Source of the DNA: an uncultured Candidatus Saccharibacteria bacterium
GTDB taxonomy: Bacteria > Patescibacteriota > Saccharimonadia > Saccharimonadales > Saccharimonadaceae
Length of the DNA: 64,000 nt
Reading direction: 5' to 3'
Assembly (NCBI GenBank): GCA_948288625.1
Contig: CAOHYA010000001.1
Coordinates: 862,387 to 926,386, forward strand
In this document: in pieces, positions 50,206 to 59,033 of the stretch
Layout of the letters: every line of letters begins with the position of its first letter
Numbering within the stretch: position 1 is the first letter of the stretch
Position numbers and translations under genes: made by a program
The notes under the pieces: generated by a model
The model's input: only the letters and a program-made list of their open reading frames with translations
What the model was told of the DNA's origin: nothing
Database searches by the model: none

Positions 50206-51743
50206 TATTTCTTCTCGGGTTCAGTTGGTTTTTCTTCGGCAGGCTTGTCTTGTACTTCATCGTCTGCGGGCTTATCGTCGCTGCTAGCATCGTCTTTTGT
50301 CGTAGTATCATCAGCTGCTTGAGCCGGTGCGGTTTCAGTTGCCTTAGTCTGGGCCGCTTCGCCCGTCTTAGATTCACCTTCCTCACCTGCCTTTACCTCA
50401 AGCTTACCTACAATTTCTTCAACGCCATCAAGCGTCTTTTCGCGGGTCATGTGCTCACCGGGAACGCCGGTTACCTTTTCCATCACGTTGAAGCGTTGCT
50501 TGAAAAATTCGATCAGTGCCTTGGCCTTGTTGTAGTCGTCACGGTCTTCACTTGAAAGCTCAGATTCACCAATGATGGCGATGATTCCCTTGAGCGACTC
50601 ATATTTCTGCAAAATAGCGGTGGCACGGGTAGCTAGCTCGTAGTGGCGCTCGCCGACGATTTCTGGAGTCAAAAGGCTAGATTTCGATGCCAGAATGTTC
50701 ACCGCCGGGCGGATACCCTGGGCGGCCACGGCACGGTCGAGCACAATCGTACTGTCGAGCTCGTGCTGAATCATTTGCACGGCTGGGTCGGAAAGGTCGT
50801 CTGCGGGCACGTAAATGGTCTGCAGAGCCGTGATGGAACCGTTGACGTTAGTAGCTAAACGGTCTTGAAAGGTTTTGACGTCACTAAACACCGTTGGTTG
50901 GTACCCACCTTCAGCTGGAGTCTGGTCGATGATGGTCGACACCTCGTTTTTTGCCTGAATGTAACGATACATATTATCGGCGAAAAGCAGCACGTCTTTT
51001 TTCAAGTCATCACGGAAATATTCAGCCAGGGTAATGGCGGCCAACCCAATCAAACTACGTTGGACCGGGTTTTCATTCATCTGGCCAAAGAACATGGCGG
51101 TTGTTTTCAACAAGTCATTATCACCAAGCGTCTTATATAACTCATGGCCCTCACGAATACGTTCACCGATACCGGCGAACATACTAATCGCGCCTGAACC
51201 TTCGGCGACGTTGTTGATGATCTCCATCGTCAAGACAGTCTTACCCACACCGGCACCACCGACAATACCGATCTTGCGACCTTTCACGAATGGGGTGAAG
51301 AAGTCGAGCACTTTCAAGCCGGTCGTCAATACTTCGTCGGGGCGGTTTTCAAGGCTGGTTTCTTTGAAGTGTGGTGAGAAGATTTGGCGTTTCACCATTT
51401 TGTCTAAAACTGCCTGATCAAGCTGCGGTTTACCGTCAATCGGGCGACCCATCGTATCCCATACGCGGCCAATCATTTCTTCGCCGACCGGGATTTCGAG
51501 GCTACGTCCACTTCGCGTCACCGTGTCGCCCTTTTGAATGCTGTAGTCCCCACCAATATTCAAACATAGTGCCATGTCGCTTCCAGCCAAGCTGTTCACG
51601 AGCAACGGTGATTTCAATTCATTGTCAACGTAGACCATTTCGTTAAGGTCCGGCATGCCTTCTATGAACTGGACCTTGATGACCAGCCCTTTCAACGTTC
51701 GGACGACACCTTTTTTGTAGACCACTTGTGTTTGTTCACTCAT
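50205..51743 (-). CDS. atpD: F1-like ATPase beta subunit
   Basis: A 512-residue catalytic subunit. Walker A GGAGVGKTVLTMEI is intact, GIGERIREGHELY carries the catalytic Glu, Walker B is DVLLFADNMYRY, and the DELSEED-like segment is ELSSEDRDDYNKA. A C-terminal tail of about 60 residues is low-complexity and acidic (rich in Glu, Asp, Ala and Pro), absent from usual beta. The sequence deviates from ordinary beta at positions next to the conserved motifs (for example Ile in place of Thr in GERTREG). It should hydrolyse ATP; it overlaps gamma through TAATG. Confidence 0.9.
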   Translation of the reverse strand: MSEQTQVVYKKGVVRTLKGLVIKVQFIEGMPDLNEMVYVDNELKSPLLVNSLAGSDMALCLNIGGDYSIQKGDTVTRSGRSLEIPVGEEMIGRVWDTMGRPIDGKPQLDQAVLDKMVKRQIFSPHFKETSLENRPDEVLTTGLKVLDFFTPFVKGRKIGIVGGAGVGKTVLTMEIINNVAEGSGAISMFAGIGERIREGHELYKTLGDNDLLKTTAMFFGQMNENPVQRSLIGLAAITLAEYFRDDLKKDVLLFADNMYRYIQAKNEVSTIIDQTPAEGGYQPTVFSDVKTFQDRLATNVNGSITALQTIYVPADDLSDPAVQMIQHELDSTIVLDRAVAAQGIRPAVNILASKSSLLTPEIVGERHYELATRATAILQKYESLKGIIAIIGESELSSEDRDDYNKAKALIEFFKQRFNVMEKVTGVPGEHMTREKTLDGVEEIVGKLEVKAGEEGESKTGEAAQTKATETAPAQAADDTTTKDDASSDDKPADDEVQDKPAEEKPTEPEKK

Positions 51744-52609
51744 TATTCTGCTCCCCCTGCACGGATCTTCTTTAGGCCGGCCAACGATTCCTTCAACCTG
51801 GTGTCAACTAAGTTACGTTTTGCCCTGTTAAATTCGAGATGTAATTCAGCGGCGTTCGTAATCGAGCGCTCCTTAGCGGCTGACATAGCCTTGAATCGGC
51901 TGGCGACCTGCGCCAAACGGCTATCGTAAATAAACTGTGAAATGGTTAATCGCAAGATAGAGTTTTCAAGGTAGGCGGCTACGGTATAGGAGCTTGGCTC
52001 AAAGATATATGATTTTTCCGTTACCAAATCGTCACTTACCACCGATAGGTCAGCCACACGGCCCTTACTCGAAACCACTTCGCTTAAGTCGACATCTTTG
52101 ATTTCTTGTTGGGATAACGAAATATAGTGCTGGTAGAAAATACGGCTTTTTGAGTACTTACGAATAATGTCCATTAATGGGTCGACGTTAATATAGTCAC
52201 TTTCCGGCAAGTCAAAGTAATATGTGTAATCGATATGTGATTGCTTTAATTTCAACGCACCATGGTGGCCGATAACGAGTACTTCATTTTTCGTTTCGTC
52301 GTAGCGCTCAACAACACTTCGAATTAAGCGGTTATCGATGTCACCGCTTAAGCCACCCTTAGCGGTAATAAGAATCAACAGCTCTTTGTCGATTGGTTTT
52401 TCATCAACCTTACGTCCGAAGTTAAACAATACGTCCACGCGGATTTGTTTGTAGATGTTCCAGACCTCTTCGAAGAACTCGTTACTAATCAGTACCTTGT
52501 TTTTCGTCTTGGCAATTTGCATGCTACTCAACGTTTCGAGTGCCGATGTAAGGCTCACAACAGATCGTGCGTCAGCTTCTTCAGCCTTAATTTCTAAGGG
52601 GCGTCTCAT
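51743..52609 (-). CDS. atpG: F1-like ATPase gamma subunit
   Basis: A 288-residue central stalk protein. The family N-terminal helix is diverged (it starts MRRPLEIKAEEADARS), the Rossmann-like core has LLILITAKGGLSGDIDNRLI in the place of TSDRGLCGGxN, and the C-terminal helix is well conserved in type (YDSRLAQVASRFKAMSAAKE and NAAELHLEFNRAKRNLV). It retains the features needed for a rotor shaft. Translationally coupled to alpha (ATGA) and beta (TAATG). Confidence 0.85.
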   Translation of the reverse strand: MRRPLEIKAEEADARSVVSLTSALETLSSMQIAKTKNKVLISNEFFEEVWNIYKQIRVDVLFNFGRKVDEKPIDKELLILITAKGGLSGDIDNRLIRSVVERYDETKNEVLVIGHHGALKLKQSHIDYTYYFDLPESDYINVDPLMDIIRKYSKSRIFYQHYISLSQQEIKDVDLSEVVSSKGRVADLSVVSDDLVTEKSYIFEPSSYTVAAYLENSILRLTISQFIYDSRLAQVASRFKAMSAAKERSITNAAELHLEFNRAKRNLVDTRLKESLAGLKKIRAGGAE

Positions 52610-54183
52610 TTCGCCTTCTCCTTCTCTTTACCGTCTTCAGCCGGCTGAGCTGGCGCAGCGGCTGCTGCATCCGCCTTGGCTGATTCTTCCGCATTGCGCT
52701 TCTTGTCGGCTTCGATCTTTGCCGCCTTATCGATAGCCGCTTTCTTTACTTCGTCGATCGTCATCACTTCGGCCTTCAGCGCCGCTTCAAGCTCATCGAA
52801 ATTACCGTTCATATCTTTGTCTTCTTCAAGCTTCGCAGCGTACTCATGGACTTTTTCCTTCAGCTTCTCGATATCGATAATTTCTTCAGGGCTACTTTTC
52901 AATACGATGCTCATCAGGAACTGCTGCTCAGCGAAGCTATATGTCTCACCAATTCCCTGGTTCATTAATTTAAACAGTACCTTACCCTTATCGTAGTCAG
53001 ACTGGGCTTGCGGGCTTAACTCGGTTCCGAAGTGAGCGTATTCCTCAGCCGTTCGGTATCCAGCCAAAGTAAGGTTCAATTTGTCAGCCAAGCCTTTTTG
53101 GCGCTTATTCTGGCCGACACCACCCACACGCGTTACCGAAAGTGCCGTACTGACCGCTGGGCGCATGGTATCTTTGAAAATCTTGCTATCCAAGATCCAC
53201 TGACCGTCCGTAATGGACATGATGTTGGTCGGCAGGTAAGCCGTAATATCACCACCCGGCGCATAGACGATCGGGATCAGCGTTTGGGTAGCATGATTCG
53301 ATTCGGTTTTGCCACCGCGCTCCAGCAAGCTGGAGTGCGTATAGAACATGTCACCAGGGTACGAGTCTCGCCCCGGACTCACACCAGCGATCAAAGAGAT
53401 TTCACGGTACGCCTGGGCATGTGCCGTCAGGTCGTCATAAATCATTAACGTATCCATATTACACTGGTGCCAAAAATATTCACCGTGAGCCGCACCAACA
53501 TATGGCGCTAGGTAGCTAAGGATCAATGATTCGAATGAATTACTCACAACCACGATAGCCTTCTTCAAAGCATCGTTCTTCTCCAAGGTACTTACCAGCT
53601 CGGCCACGTCATGCTGACGCTTGGCAATCAGAACGTAAATTACCGTGATGTCAGTGTTCTTCTGGTTAATCGCCACCGAAGCGGCCAGTGCGGTTTTACC
53701 TACCTTGCTGTCACCAAGCATGGCCATACGCTGGCCACGAGCCAACGAATATTCAAGGTCAAGAATCGTCACGCCAGTTTCAACCGGCGTATCCAGTAGT
53801 TCACGTTCATATAGCATCGGTGCCGGATGGAATACGTCCCATTCTTGATCGGGTACGATTTCACCTTTCCCGTCAATCGGTTCACCGAACACGTTTACCA
53901 CTCGCCCGATGAAATTTTTTCCGACCGGAATCATGATATCTCGGGTTTCGATGACGCATACCGCACCGACATGAAGCGGCGTCGAATCGAGCTTCATAAC
54001 GACTACATGGTCATCCAAGACTTGATGAACATAGCCACGTGTGCCGTCTTCAAAGCGGACGGTCGCATGTACGTTGGTTGGCTGAAGGCCTTTCACGTTC
54101 ACCATGAAAGAGTCGATGCCGATAATTTCGCCGACGGGGTTTCCATCAGCAACAAGCTTCTCGAATTTCTTATTTGCTTCCAC
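52606..54183 (-). CDS. atpA: F1-like ATPase alpha subunit
   Basis: About 525 residues. The nucleotide motif is GDSKVGKTALAASVAINQK (usual GDRQTGKTA), SPGRDSYPGDMFYTHSSLLE matches PGREAYPGDVFYLHSRLLE, and the arginine-finger region VTRVGG is present. A C-terminal tail of about 50 residues is Ala/Lys/Glu-rich and low-complexity. The GTG at 54183 is preferred over 54237 because GGAG lies 7 nt upstream, and the longer frame would overlap the delta-like gene by 68 nt. A divergent alpha, but its core fold is complete. Confidence 0.88.
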   Translation of the reverse strand: MEANKKFEKLVADGNPVGEIIGIDSFMVNVKGLQPTNVHATVRFEDGTRGYVHQVLDDHVVVMKLDSTPLHVGAVCVIETRDIMIPVGKNFIGRVVNVFGEPIDGKGEIVPDQEWDVFHPAPMLYERELLDTPVETGVTILDLEYSLARGQRMAMLGDSKVGKTALAASVAINQKNTDITVIYVLIAKRQHDVAELVSTLEKNDALKKAIVVVSNSFESLILSYLAPYVGAAHGEYFWHQCNMDTLMIYDDLTAHAQAYREISLIAGVSPGRDSYPGDMFYTHSSLLERGGKTESNHATQTLIPIVYAPGGDITAYLPTNIMSITDGQWILDSKIFKDTMRPAVSTALSVTRVGGVGQNKRQKGLADKLNLTLAGYRTAEEYAHFGTELSPQAQSDYDKGKVLFKLMNQGIGETYSFAEQQFLMSIVLKSSPEEIIDIEKLKEKVHEYAAKLEEDKDMNGNFDELEAALKAEVMTIDEVKKAAIDKAAKIEADKKRNAEESAKADAAAAAPAQPAEDGKEKEKAK

Positions 54184-54688
54184 GTAACGACTCCAGTTCT
54201 TCGACCAGCAAACTATGCCGGCCTTCCAATGCACCACGCACGCTTAAGTCGTGCACATGATTCGGCGTACGCAAATACACGCCCGCTACCAAACTTGGTT
54301 GTAAGCCGACAACAATGACAGCCTGTGGGTGTACGGATGAGCGAACCCAGGCAGCGATCTTTTGTAAGCTTTCGGCATCGGCATTTACGGCAAAGGTCAT
54401 GTGCAAGACCGGTACTTTATCTTTTAACAAGCGTAGCTGCTTTACGATTCCGCTACGTTCTTTGCTATCTTGAAGCGTCAGCTTATTTTGATTCAAAAAC
54501 TCACTCAACTGCTCGGAAATGACCGGTTGCTTCTGCTCGTCCGCACCCGTTTTCGTTCGCACGGCAGCCGTCGTCATTTCATTATCGACGAATTCGAATT
54601 CGGTTACTAAGCGTGAGACGTCAATTTTAGTCACCACGTTCGGCGGCAATACGAAATCCTGATATGTTTTTATAGCTGCTTCGGTCAT
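54170..54688 (-). CDS. F1 delta subunit-like protein (peripheral stalk)
   Basis: A 172-residue protein. The N-terminal part is unlike E. coli delta. The C-terminal half has HMTFAVNADAESLQKIAAWV, VHPQAVIVVGLQPSLVAGVY and NHVHDLSVRGALEG, which follows the delta/OSCP end pattern (a WxR-like helix, GLxPSLIAGVxxR, DxSLR). It is co-translated with the coiled-coil protein (ATGA) and precedes alpha. In a normal enzyme, delta joins b to F1; here it would join the coiled-coil protein to F1. Confidence 0.75.
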   Translation of the reverse strand: MTEAAIKTYQDFVLPPNVVTKIDVSRLVTEFEFVDNEMTTAAVRTKTGADEQKQPVISEQLSEFLNQNKLTLQDSKERSGIVKQLRLLKDKVPVLHMTFAVNADAESLQKIAAWVRSSVHPQAVIVVGLQPSLVAGVYLRTPNHVHDLSVRGALEGRHSLLVEELESLRGSK

Positions 54689-55440
54689 AATTTCATATCG
54701 TCCGCAATCGCCTGCTTATTTTCTTCCATCTGCTTGATGATTGATGGAAGTTGAGCCTTCATATCGTATTGGTCGCCAAGCGCACCAAGCAAGTAGTGCT
54801 CGATAATCTTGCCCATGTTCTCTTCGAAGGCTCCGACCAAAACGGCCTCCTGTTTGGCAACATTATCTCGAAGGGTATCGTTAATTTGAGCATATTGCTC
54901 TTGCAAAGCTTTGGCGCTATCGTTCAACGACTGGACGGCTAAGTCTTGAGCCGCTTTCATTTCAGCAATACGGACTTTATTCTCCTCGAAGACGTTCGTA
55001 AGGGTAACTTTTTGGTCGGCGACGTTCTTTTGTAGCATAGTACGAAGTTCAGTGTATTCGCGCTGCAAGTCTTGCGAGTTCTGAGTAAGAGTTTGAAGCG
55101 CGAGGTCTTGAGCTTCTTTCATCTCTTTGTTATAGGCAGCAAATTGGCCTTCGATTTGCTTGGTCACGTGGTCTTTAAGGTCGACGTTTACCTGAGCAAT
55201 GGCTACATCAAGCTGTTTGGTCACATGATCTTGGAGCTGAATATTGACCTGGCCAATGGTCGTGTTAAGGTCCTGCTTAAACAAAGCGCCTGTTTCAAGA
55301 ATGATCTTTTCAAAGTAAGCCTTGCCGTAATTGCGCAGTTCGTCTTTGAACGTTTCGTCAATAAAAGTGGCCACAGCATCAGCAGCCTCGTCTTTCGGAG
55401 ACTTCTTCTCGTCTATCTTTTTATGTTGAAACAATCCCAT
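54685..55440 (-). CDS. Soluble coiled-coil protein in the place of the F0 b subunit
   Basis: A 251-residue all-helical protein without membrane helix, unlike F0 b (about 160 residues with an N-terminal helix). It has two short repeats near residues 60-95 (QLQDHVTKQLDVAIAQVN and DLKDHVTKQIEG) and then a tandem repeat of 54 residues starting EMKEAQDLALQTL and EMKAAQDLAVQSL (residues about 108-215). The start 55440 has an AGGTGGG site; a GTG 9 nt earlier is less likely. It could act as a stator or as an adaptor to surface proteins. The operon position is that of atpF. Confidence 0.78.
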   Translation of the reverse strand: MGLFQHKKIDEKKSPKDEAADAVATFIDETFKDELRNYGKAYFEKIILETGALFKQDLNTTIGQVNIQLQDHVTKQLDVAIAQVNVDLKDHVTKQIEGQFAAYNKEMKEAQDLALQTLTQNSQDLQREYTELRTMLQKNVADQKVTLTNVFEENKVRIAEMKAAQDLAVQSLNDSAKALQEQYAQINDTLRDNVAKQEAVLVGAFEENMGKIIEHYLLGALGDQYDMKAQLPSIIKQMEENKQAIADDMKL

Positions 55441-55458
55441 TTTTCCCACCTATTTGAA

Positions 55459-56301
55459 CTACAGTCTTAGTAGTAAATATACCGCAAATAAACCGATAAT
55501 TAAAATTAATACGCTTGTTAGTATGACTTCCAGCAATGCCCTGAAAATGGACTTTTTCGACATCGGGTTACGACCAATCGATATAAGCCCGTTGCGCACC
55601 CCCGAATACAAAATGGCGATTGCCGCTAAAATACTTATAAGCATGATCCCTAAGCTTAAATAAATACGGATAGGGCTGACTTCTTTTTCGGCGATCGCCT
55701 GGCCGACGCGCTCGAGTATTTCAGGTACTTCAACTTTAGTGCTCTTGTCGTTCGGGTTCTTCTTGATATCGATTGTTACCGGAATCGAACCCAGCGTCAC
55801 CGTTTTGTTCGTGTTGCCACTGGTATCTTTTAAGGTAGTGGTGCCAAGTGTAATTCCCTTTCCATCGAACGAACCGTTAGCACGCCCAAAGACCGTTTTT
55901 TCATCGGTGCCAGCTTTCATTGCCACGCCGTTTACCGACGAAAGCGTCACATAGTCACCAGATGAGATTGAACCACCTTGGGTACTTACCAACACATTGT
56001 ACGTACCAGAAGCGGCGACGAAGGTTTCGTTTTCCAGCGCTTCGCTTGAAAGTGTCACAGGCAGTTGGCTACGGTCAACCACCACGCCAAACATATTTTG
56101 CAATTCTTTTTGGGTCGAGATTTTTACCCTGTTCGCCCCTTTACCTGTTAACTGTACGATCGTGCCATTGTCTAATGGGGTATCACTGGCGTACCCTTGT
56201 ACGCTACCGCCACCGATGCCGGTTGCCGCCACTGGCAAAAACAGAGCCGCAGCTAGTCCGACCATCATCGACACACTAAGGATAGCTCGTGCTGCTTTCA
56301 C
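55459..56301 (-). CDS. Secreted protein with C-terminal c-subunit-like membrane hairpin (first gene of the F1-like operon)
   Basis: A 280-residue protein. A signal peptide (VSMMVGLAAALFLPVAAT) leads to about 170 residues of beta-rich extracytoplasmic sequence (NGTIVQLTGKGANRVKIST, VTLSSVNGVAMKAG). The C-terminus is a hairpin of two helices near residues 217-240 and 254-279 with the loop GVRNGLISIGRNPMSKKS. The RNP loop and topology resemble the F0 c subunit, where the polar loop faces the cytoplasm and touches gamma/epsilon. The carboxylate about 18 residues after the loop Pro, needed for ion transport, is a Val; the only acidic residue in helix 2 is at position 12. The GTG start has a TAGGAG site about 12 nt upstream and a TATAAT (56343-56348). 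Confidence 0.72.
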   Translation of the reverse strand: MKAARAILSVSMMVGLAAALFLPVAATGIGGGSVQGYASDTPLDNGTIVQLTGKGANRVKISTQKELQNMFGVVVDRSQLPVTLSSEALENETFVAASGTYNVLVSTQGGSISSGDYVTLSSVNGVAMKAGTDEKTVFGRANGSFDGKGITLGTTTLKDTSGNTNKTVTLGSIPVTIDIKKNPNDKSTKVEVPEILERVGQAIAEKEVSPIRIYLSLGIMLISILAAIAILYSGVRNGLISIGRNPMSKKSIFRALLEVILTSVLILIIGLFAVYLLLRL

Positions 56302-56427
56302 TGTTTGTTTGTGCTCCTACACCTCTATTACACGTTGATGTAATTATAGCATAAGTACGATACATTTCAGCCATGCCATTTGGTTCTGTTTCAAACGTGA
56401 AAACGCCTCAAAACCATCCCTCATTTA

Positions 56428-56457
56428 TTGCCATTTTTATCGCGCTTGTGGTAGAAT
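56428..56457 (+). promoter_or_regulatory. Promoter of the 56548 surface protein gene
   Basis: TTGCCA (56428-56433), 18-nt spacer and TAGAAT (56452-56457). The leader to the ATG is about 85 nt, longer than usual for this window. It lies in the 246-nt region divergent from the F1-like operon. Confidence 0.55.
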
Positions 56458-56547
56458 GACACCAAGCTTTGATGAACCACCACTAGTCACGAGTGATACA
56501 AACATTTACTACGCCCATAAAGGGTAAAAAAGAGTAAAAAATCAAAA

Positions 56548-58989
56548 ATGACTGTGTGGTTCCACCTACCCACTACTTTAAACCTGCCCATAGATAGGCG
56601 ACTCGTTTTACGCGTTTCGGCCGTTCTATTGCTGTGCATTGCGTTAATTACAACGTTATTCTTTGGTGTTGTGTCGCGCGCGGCTCCTGGTGTCAACCAA
56701 ACCATCGGCTTCCAAGGCCGACTTCTCGACTCGACTGGAAACATCGTTAAGGATGGTCACTACAACATTCAGTTCAAGATATACCAAGGTGGCGACGGCA
56801 ACACTGCCGGTAACCCTGGTGGTACTCTGAAGTGGACCGAGACCTACGTCAACAACGGCAGCCAGACCGGCGCCGTCGAGGTAAAGAATGGCTTCATGTC
56901 AGTCAATCTCGGCGCGCAGAACCCATTCGGCACAAGCATCGACTGGAACCAAGACACGCTATGGCTGTCCATGAACGTCGCCGGATCAGCGACTGGCTGT
57001 ACTACCTTCGGAAGCGGCGCTTGTGCGGCTGACGGCGAAATGCTTCCGATGAAGCGTATGACAGCGACGCCATTCGCGTTGAACGCTGGTGCCGTGAACG
57101 GCAAAACAGCCGACAACTTCATCCAGCTCGCCCAAGGCGTCCAAACCGATGCGACCAGCAACACCAGCAGCATCCACATCAACAAAACTGGTAGCGGCAA
57201 CTTGATTCAGCTTCAAAACACCGCGACCGATGTCTTCACTATCAACAACGATGGTGATTTGAAGTTTGGTAGCAACGCTAACCATAGCATCTCAGTTGCT
57301 ACATCCAGTACAGACACCGAGGGCCGAGAACTGGCCATCAGCGCTGGAAACGGCGGAAGCGGTAGCGGAAACAACGGCGGCGCTCTTACCCTTCAAGGTG
57401 GCGCGGCTGGTGGCACGAACGGTGACGGTGGCGACATTGTGATCGATGCCGGCGCAAAGACCGGTACCGGAAATGATGGTTCGATTGCCATCGGAACCGC
57501 ACACGGAAGTTCGATTACTATCGGTAGCACATCAAGTGCACTGAACCAAAATATCAACATCGGTACGAACAACACTACCGGGAGCGTATCGAATGTCACC
57601 ATCGGTGCCGGCGAATCAGCTAACAGCGGCTCAACCATTATCCAAGCAAAAGACTCGGTCACCATTAAGACCGACGGCATTACTCGGGCTACTTTCTCGG
57701 ACGACTCAAATACCGTTTACTTCGGTAACGGCGTCGCAGCATCGGCGCCGAACGACTACACCCTTCAAGGAACAAACAGTTCGTCGACCGGAGTAGCCGG
57801 TGGTTCGCTCAATATCCAAGGTGGTAGCGCGACATCTGGCGACGCGAACGGCGGTAATATTACCCTTGGTGGTGGTGCCGGCAGCGGAACGGGAGCAAAC
57901 GGTTTAGTCGTCTTGAATACCCCGACCTTCTCAACCGTCACGAACGATGCGAACTGCTACACCAATGGTGCGGTTGTCACCAGTAGCTGTACGGTCACTG
58001 CTTCAAGCGTCAACAACTCAGCCGCAGTTATCGTCGGCTTCAGCGCTAATGGCCAAACCGCCACCCTTCCCGACCCAACCATCACCACTGCCGGTCGCAT
58101 CATCTACGTCACGGCGGCGAATGGTTCTAAAGACTTTACCTTGTCTATGAATGGTGGCGGTGCCGGTAACCAAACGACTATGCGGCAAAACACTACTACG
58201 ACTATCCTTTGGAACGGATCAGATTGGACCGTGGCGGGTGCATCGAACTACGGCGTCAACACAACTGATGATATCGAGAACGTACAAATCGGCAGCGGCA
58301 CCGATGACGGCACGGCTACGCTCTTAACCGTCGATAAAGCCGCTTCCGCACCAACCGTTACCGATAGCGCCCTCTTAGGCAGCATGTACTACGACACCAC
58401 CGTCGGTAAACTGCAATGTTACGAAGCTGATGGTTGGGGCGCATGTAGCTCAAGCCCAGACAGTTTCGTTAGTCTAAGCCCTGAATATGCGAATGCGGTG
58501 AAGAACGGTAACGGTATCGGTACTATGTCTTCGGACCTATGTTCTGACACTCTAAACATTAACGATGGTAGCGACAGCCAGCCAACAATCTGTGGAACGA
58601 ATGAAACCTTCAACTTCTACAACTGGACCTCGCCTGAAGAAACGACCCAAAACCGCAGCATTTACGTTACCTACCAATTACCGGCGAACTTCAAAGAATT
58701 TGTCGCTGGTTCAACTTCGTTGATGGGGCGAACAGATAGTTCTAACGCGAACATCAACTACCAGGTATACCGAAATAATGGCAGCGGCTTGACCGCTTGT
58801 GGTTCAGCCGTAGCTGTTTCAACTGGCGCCCAAACCACCTGGCAAAAGGCAATTGCCACAAATACTGCCGATCCATCCAATTGTGACTTTGCCGCAGGTG
58901 ATAGCGTCGTGTTCAGAATTAACGTATCCGCCCGTAACGATGCCAATGCGTACGCGAGCAACCTGAACTTTGCTTTCAGTAACCAGTAG
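56548..58989 (+). CDS. Large secreted/anchored beta-strand repeat surface protein
   Basis: An 813-residue protein with an N-terminal hydrophobic helix near residues 22-45 (signal or anchor), GFQGRLLDSTGNIVKDGHYN, and a head domain similar to phage-tail/collar-type domains (residues 50-170). Then comes a long Gly/Asn/Ser/Thr-rich region of short repeats (NGGALTLQGGAAGGTNGDGG, SIAIGTAHGSSITIGS), the CPR-type module GSMYYDTTVGKLQCYEADGW, and a C-terminal beta-sandwich with YQVYRNNGSGLTACGS and two disulfide-capable Cys. It is divergent from the F1-like operon. Third-position GC appears higher than in the neighbours. A large adhesin or fibre is likely. Confidence 0.8.
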   Translation: MTVWFHLPTTLNLPIDRRLVLRVSAVLLLCIALITTLFFGVVSRAAPGVNQTIGFQGRLLDSTGNIVKDGHYNIQFKIYQGGDGNTAGNPGGTLKWTETYVNNGSQTGAVEVKNGFMSVNLGAQNPFGTSIDWNQDTLWLSMNVAGSATGCTTFGSGACAADGEMLPMKRMTATPFALNAGAVNGKTADNFIQLAQGVQTDATSNTSSIHINKTGSGNLIQLQNTATDVFTINNDGDLKFGSNANHSISVATSSTDTEGRELAISAGNGGSGSGNNGGALTLQGGAAGGTNGDGGDIVIDAGAKTGTGNDGSIAIGTAHGSSITIGSTSSALNQNINIGTNNTTGSVSNVTIGAGESANSGSTIIQAKDSVTIKTDGITRATFSDDSNTVYFGNGVAASAPNDYTLQGTNSSSTGVAGGSLNIQGGSATSGDANGGNITLGGGAGSGTGANGLVVLNTPTFSTVTNDANCYTNGAVVTSSCTVTASSVNNSAAVIVGFSANGQTATLPDPTITTAGRIIYVTAANGSKDFTLSMNGGGAGNQTTMRQNTTTTILWNGSDWTVAGASNYGVNTTDDIENVQIGSGTDDGTATLLTVDKAASAPTVTDSALLGSMYYDTTVGKLQCYEADGWGACSSSPDSFVSLSPEYANAVKNGNGIGTMSSDLCSDTLNINDGSDSQPTICGTNETFNFYNWTSPEETTQNRSIYVTYQLPANFKEFVAGSTSLMGRTDSSNANINYQVYRNNGSGLTACGSAVAVSTGAQTTWQKAIATNTADPSNCDFAAGDSVVFRINVSARNDANAYASNLNFAFSNQ

Positions 58990-59033
58990 CATGTTTGGCC
59001 GGCCCTATCCGTTATGCTACACTGACACCAGTA

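Noticed and set aside
54184..54237. Longer alpha subunit start
   Set aside because: It would overlap the delta-like gene by 68 nt and adds residues with no similarity; the GTG at 54183 has a ribosome site.
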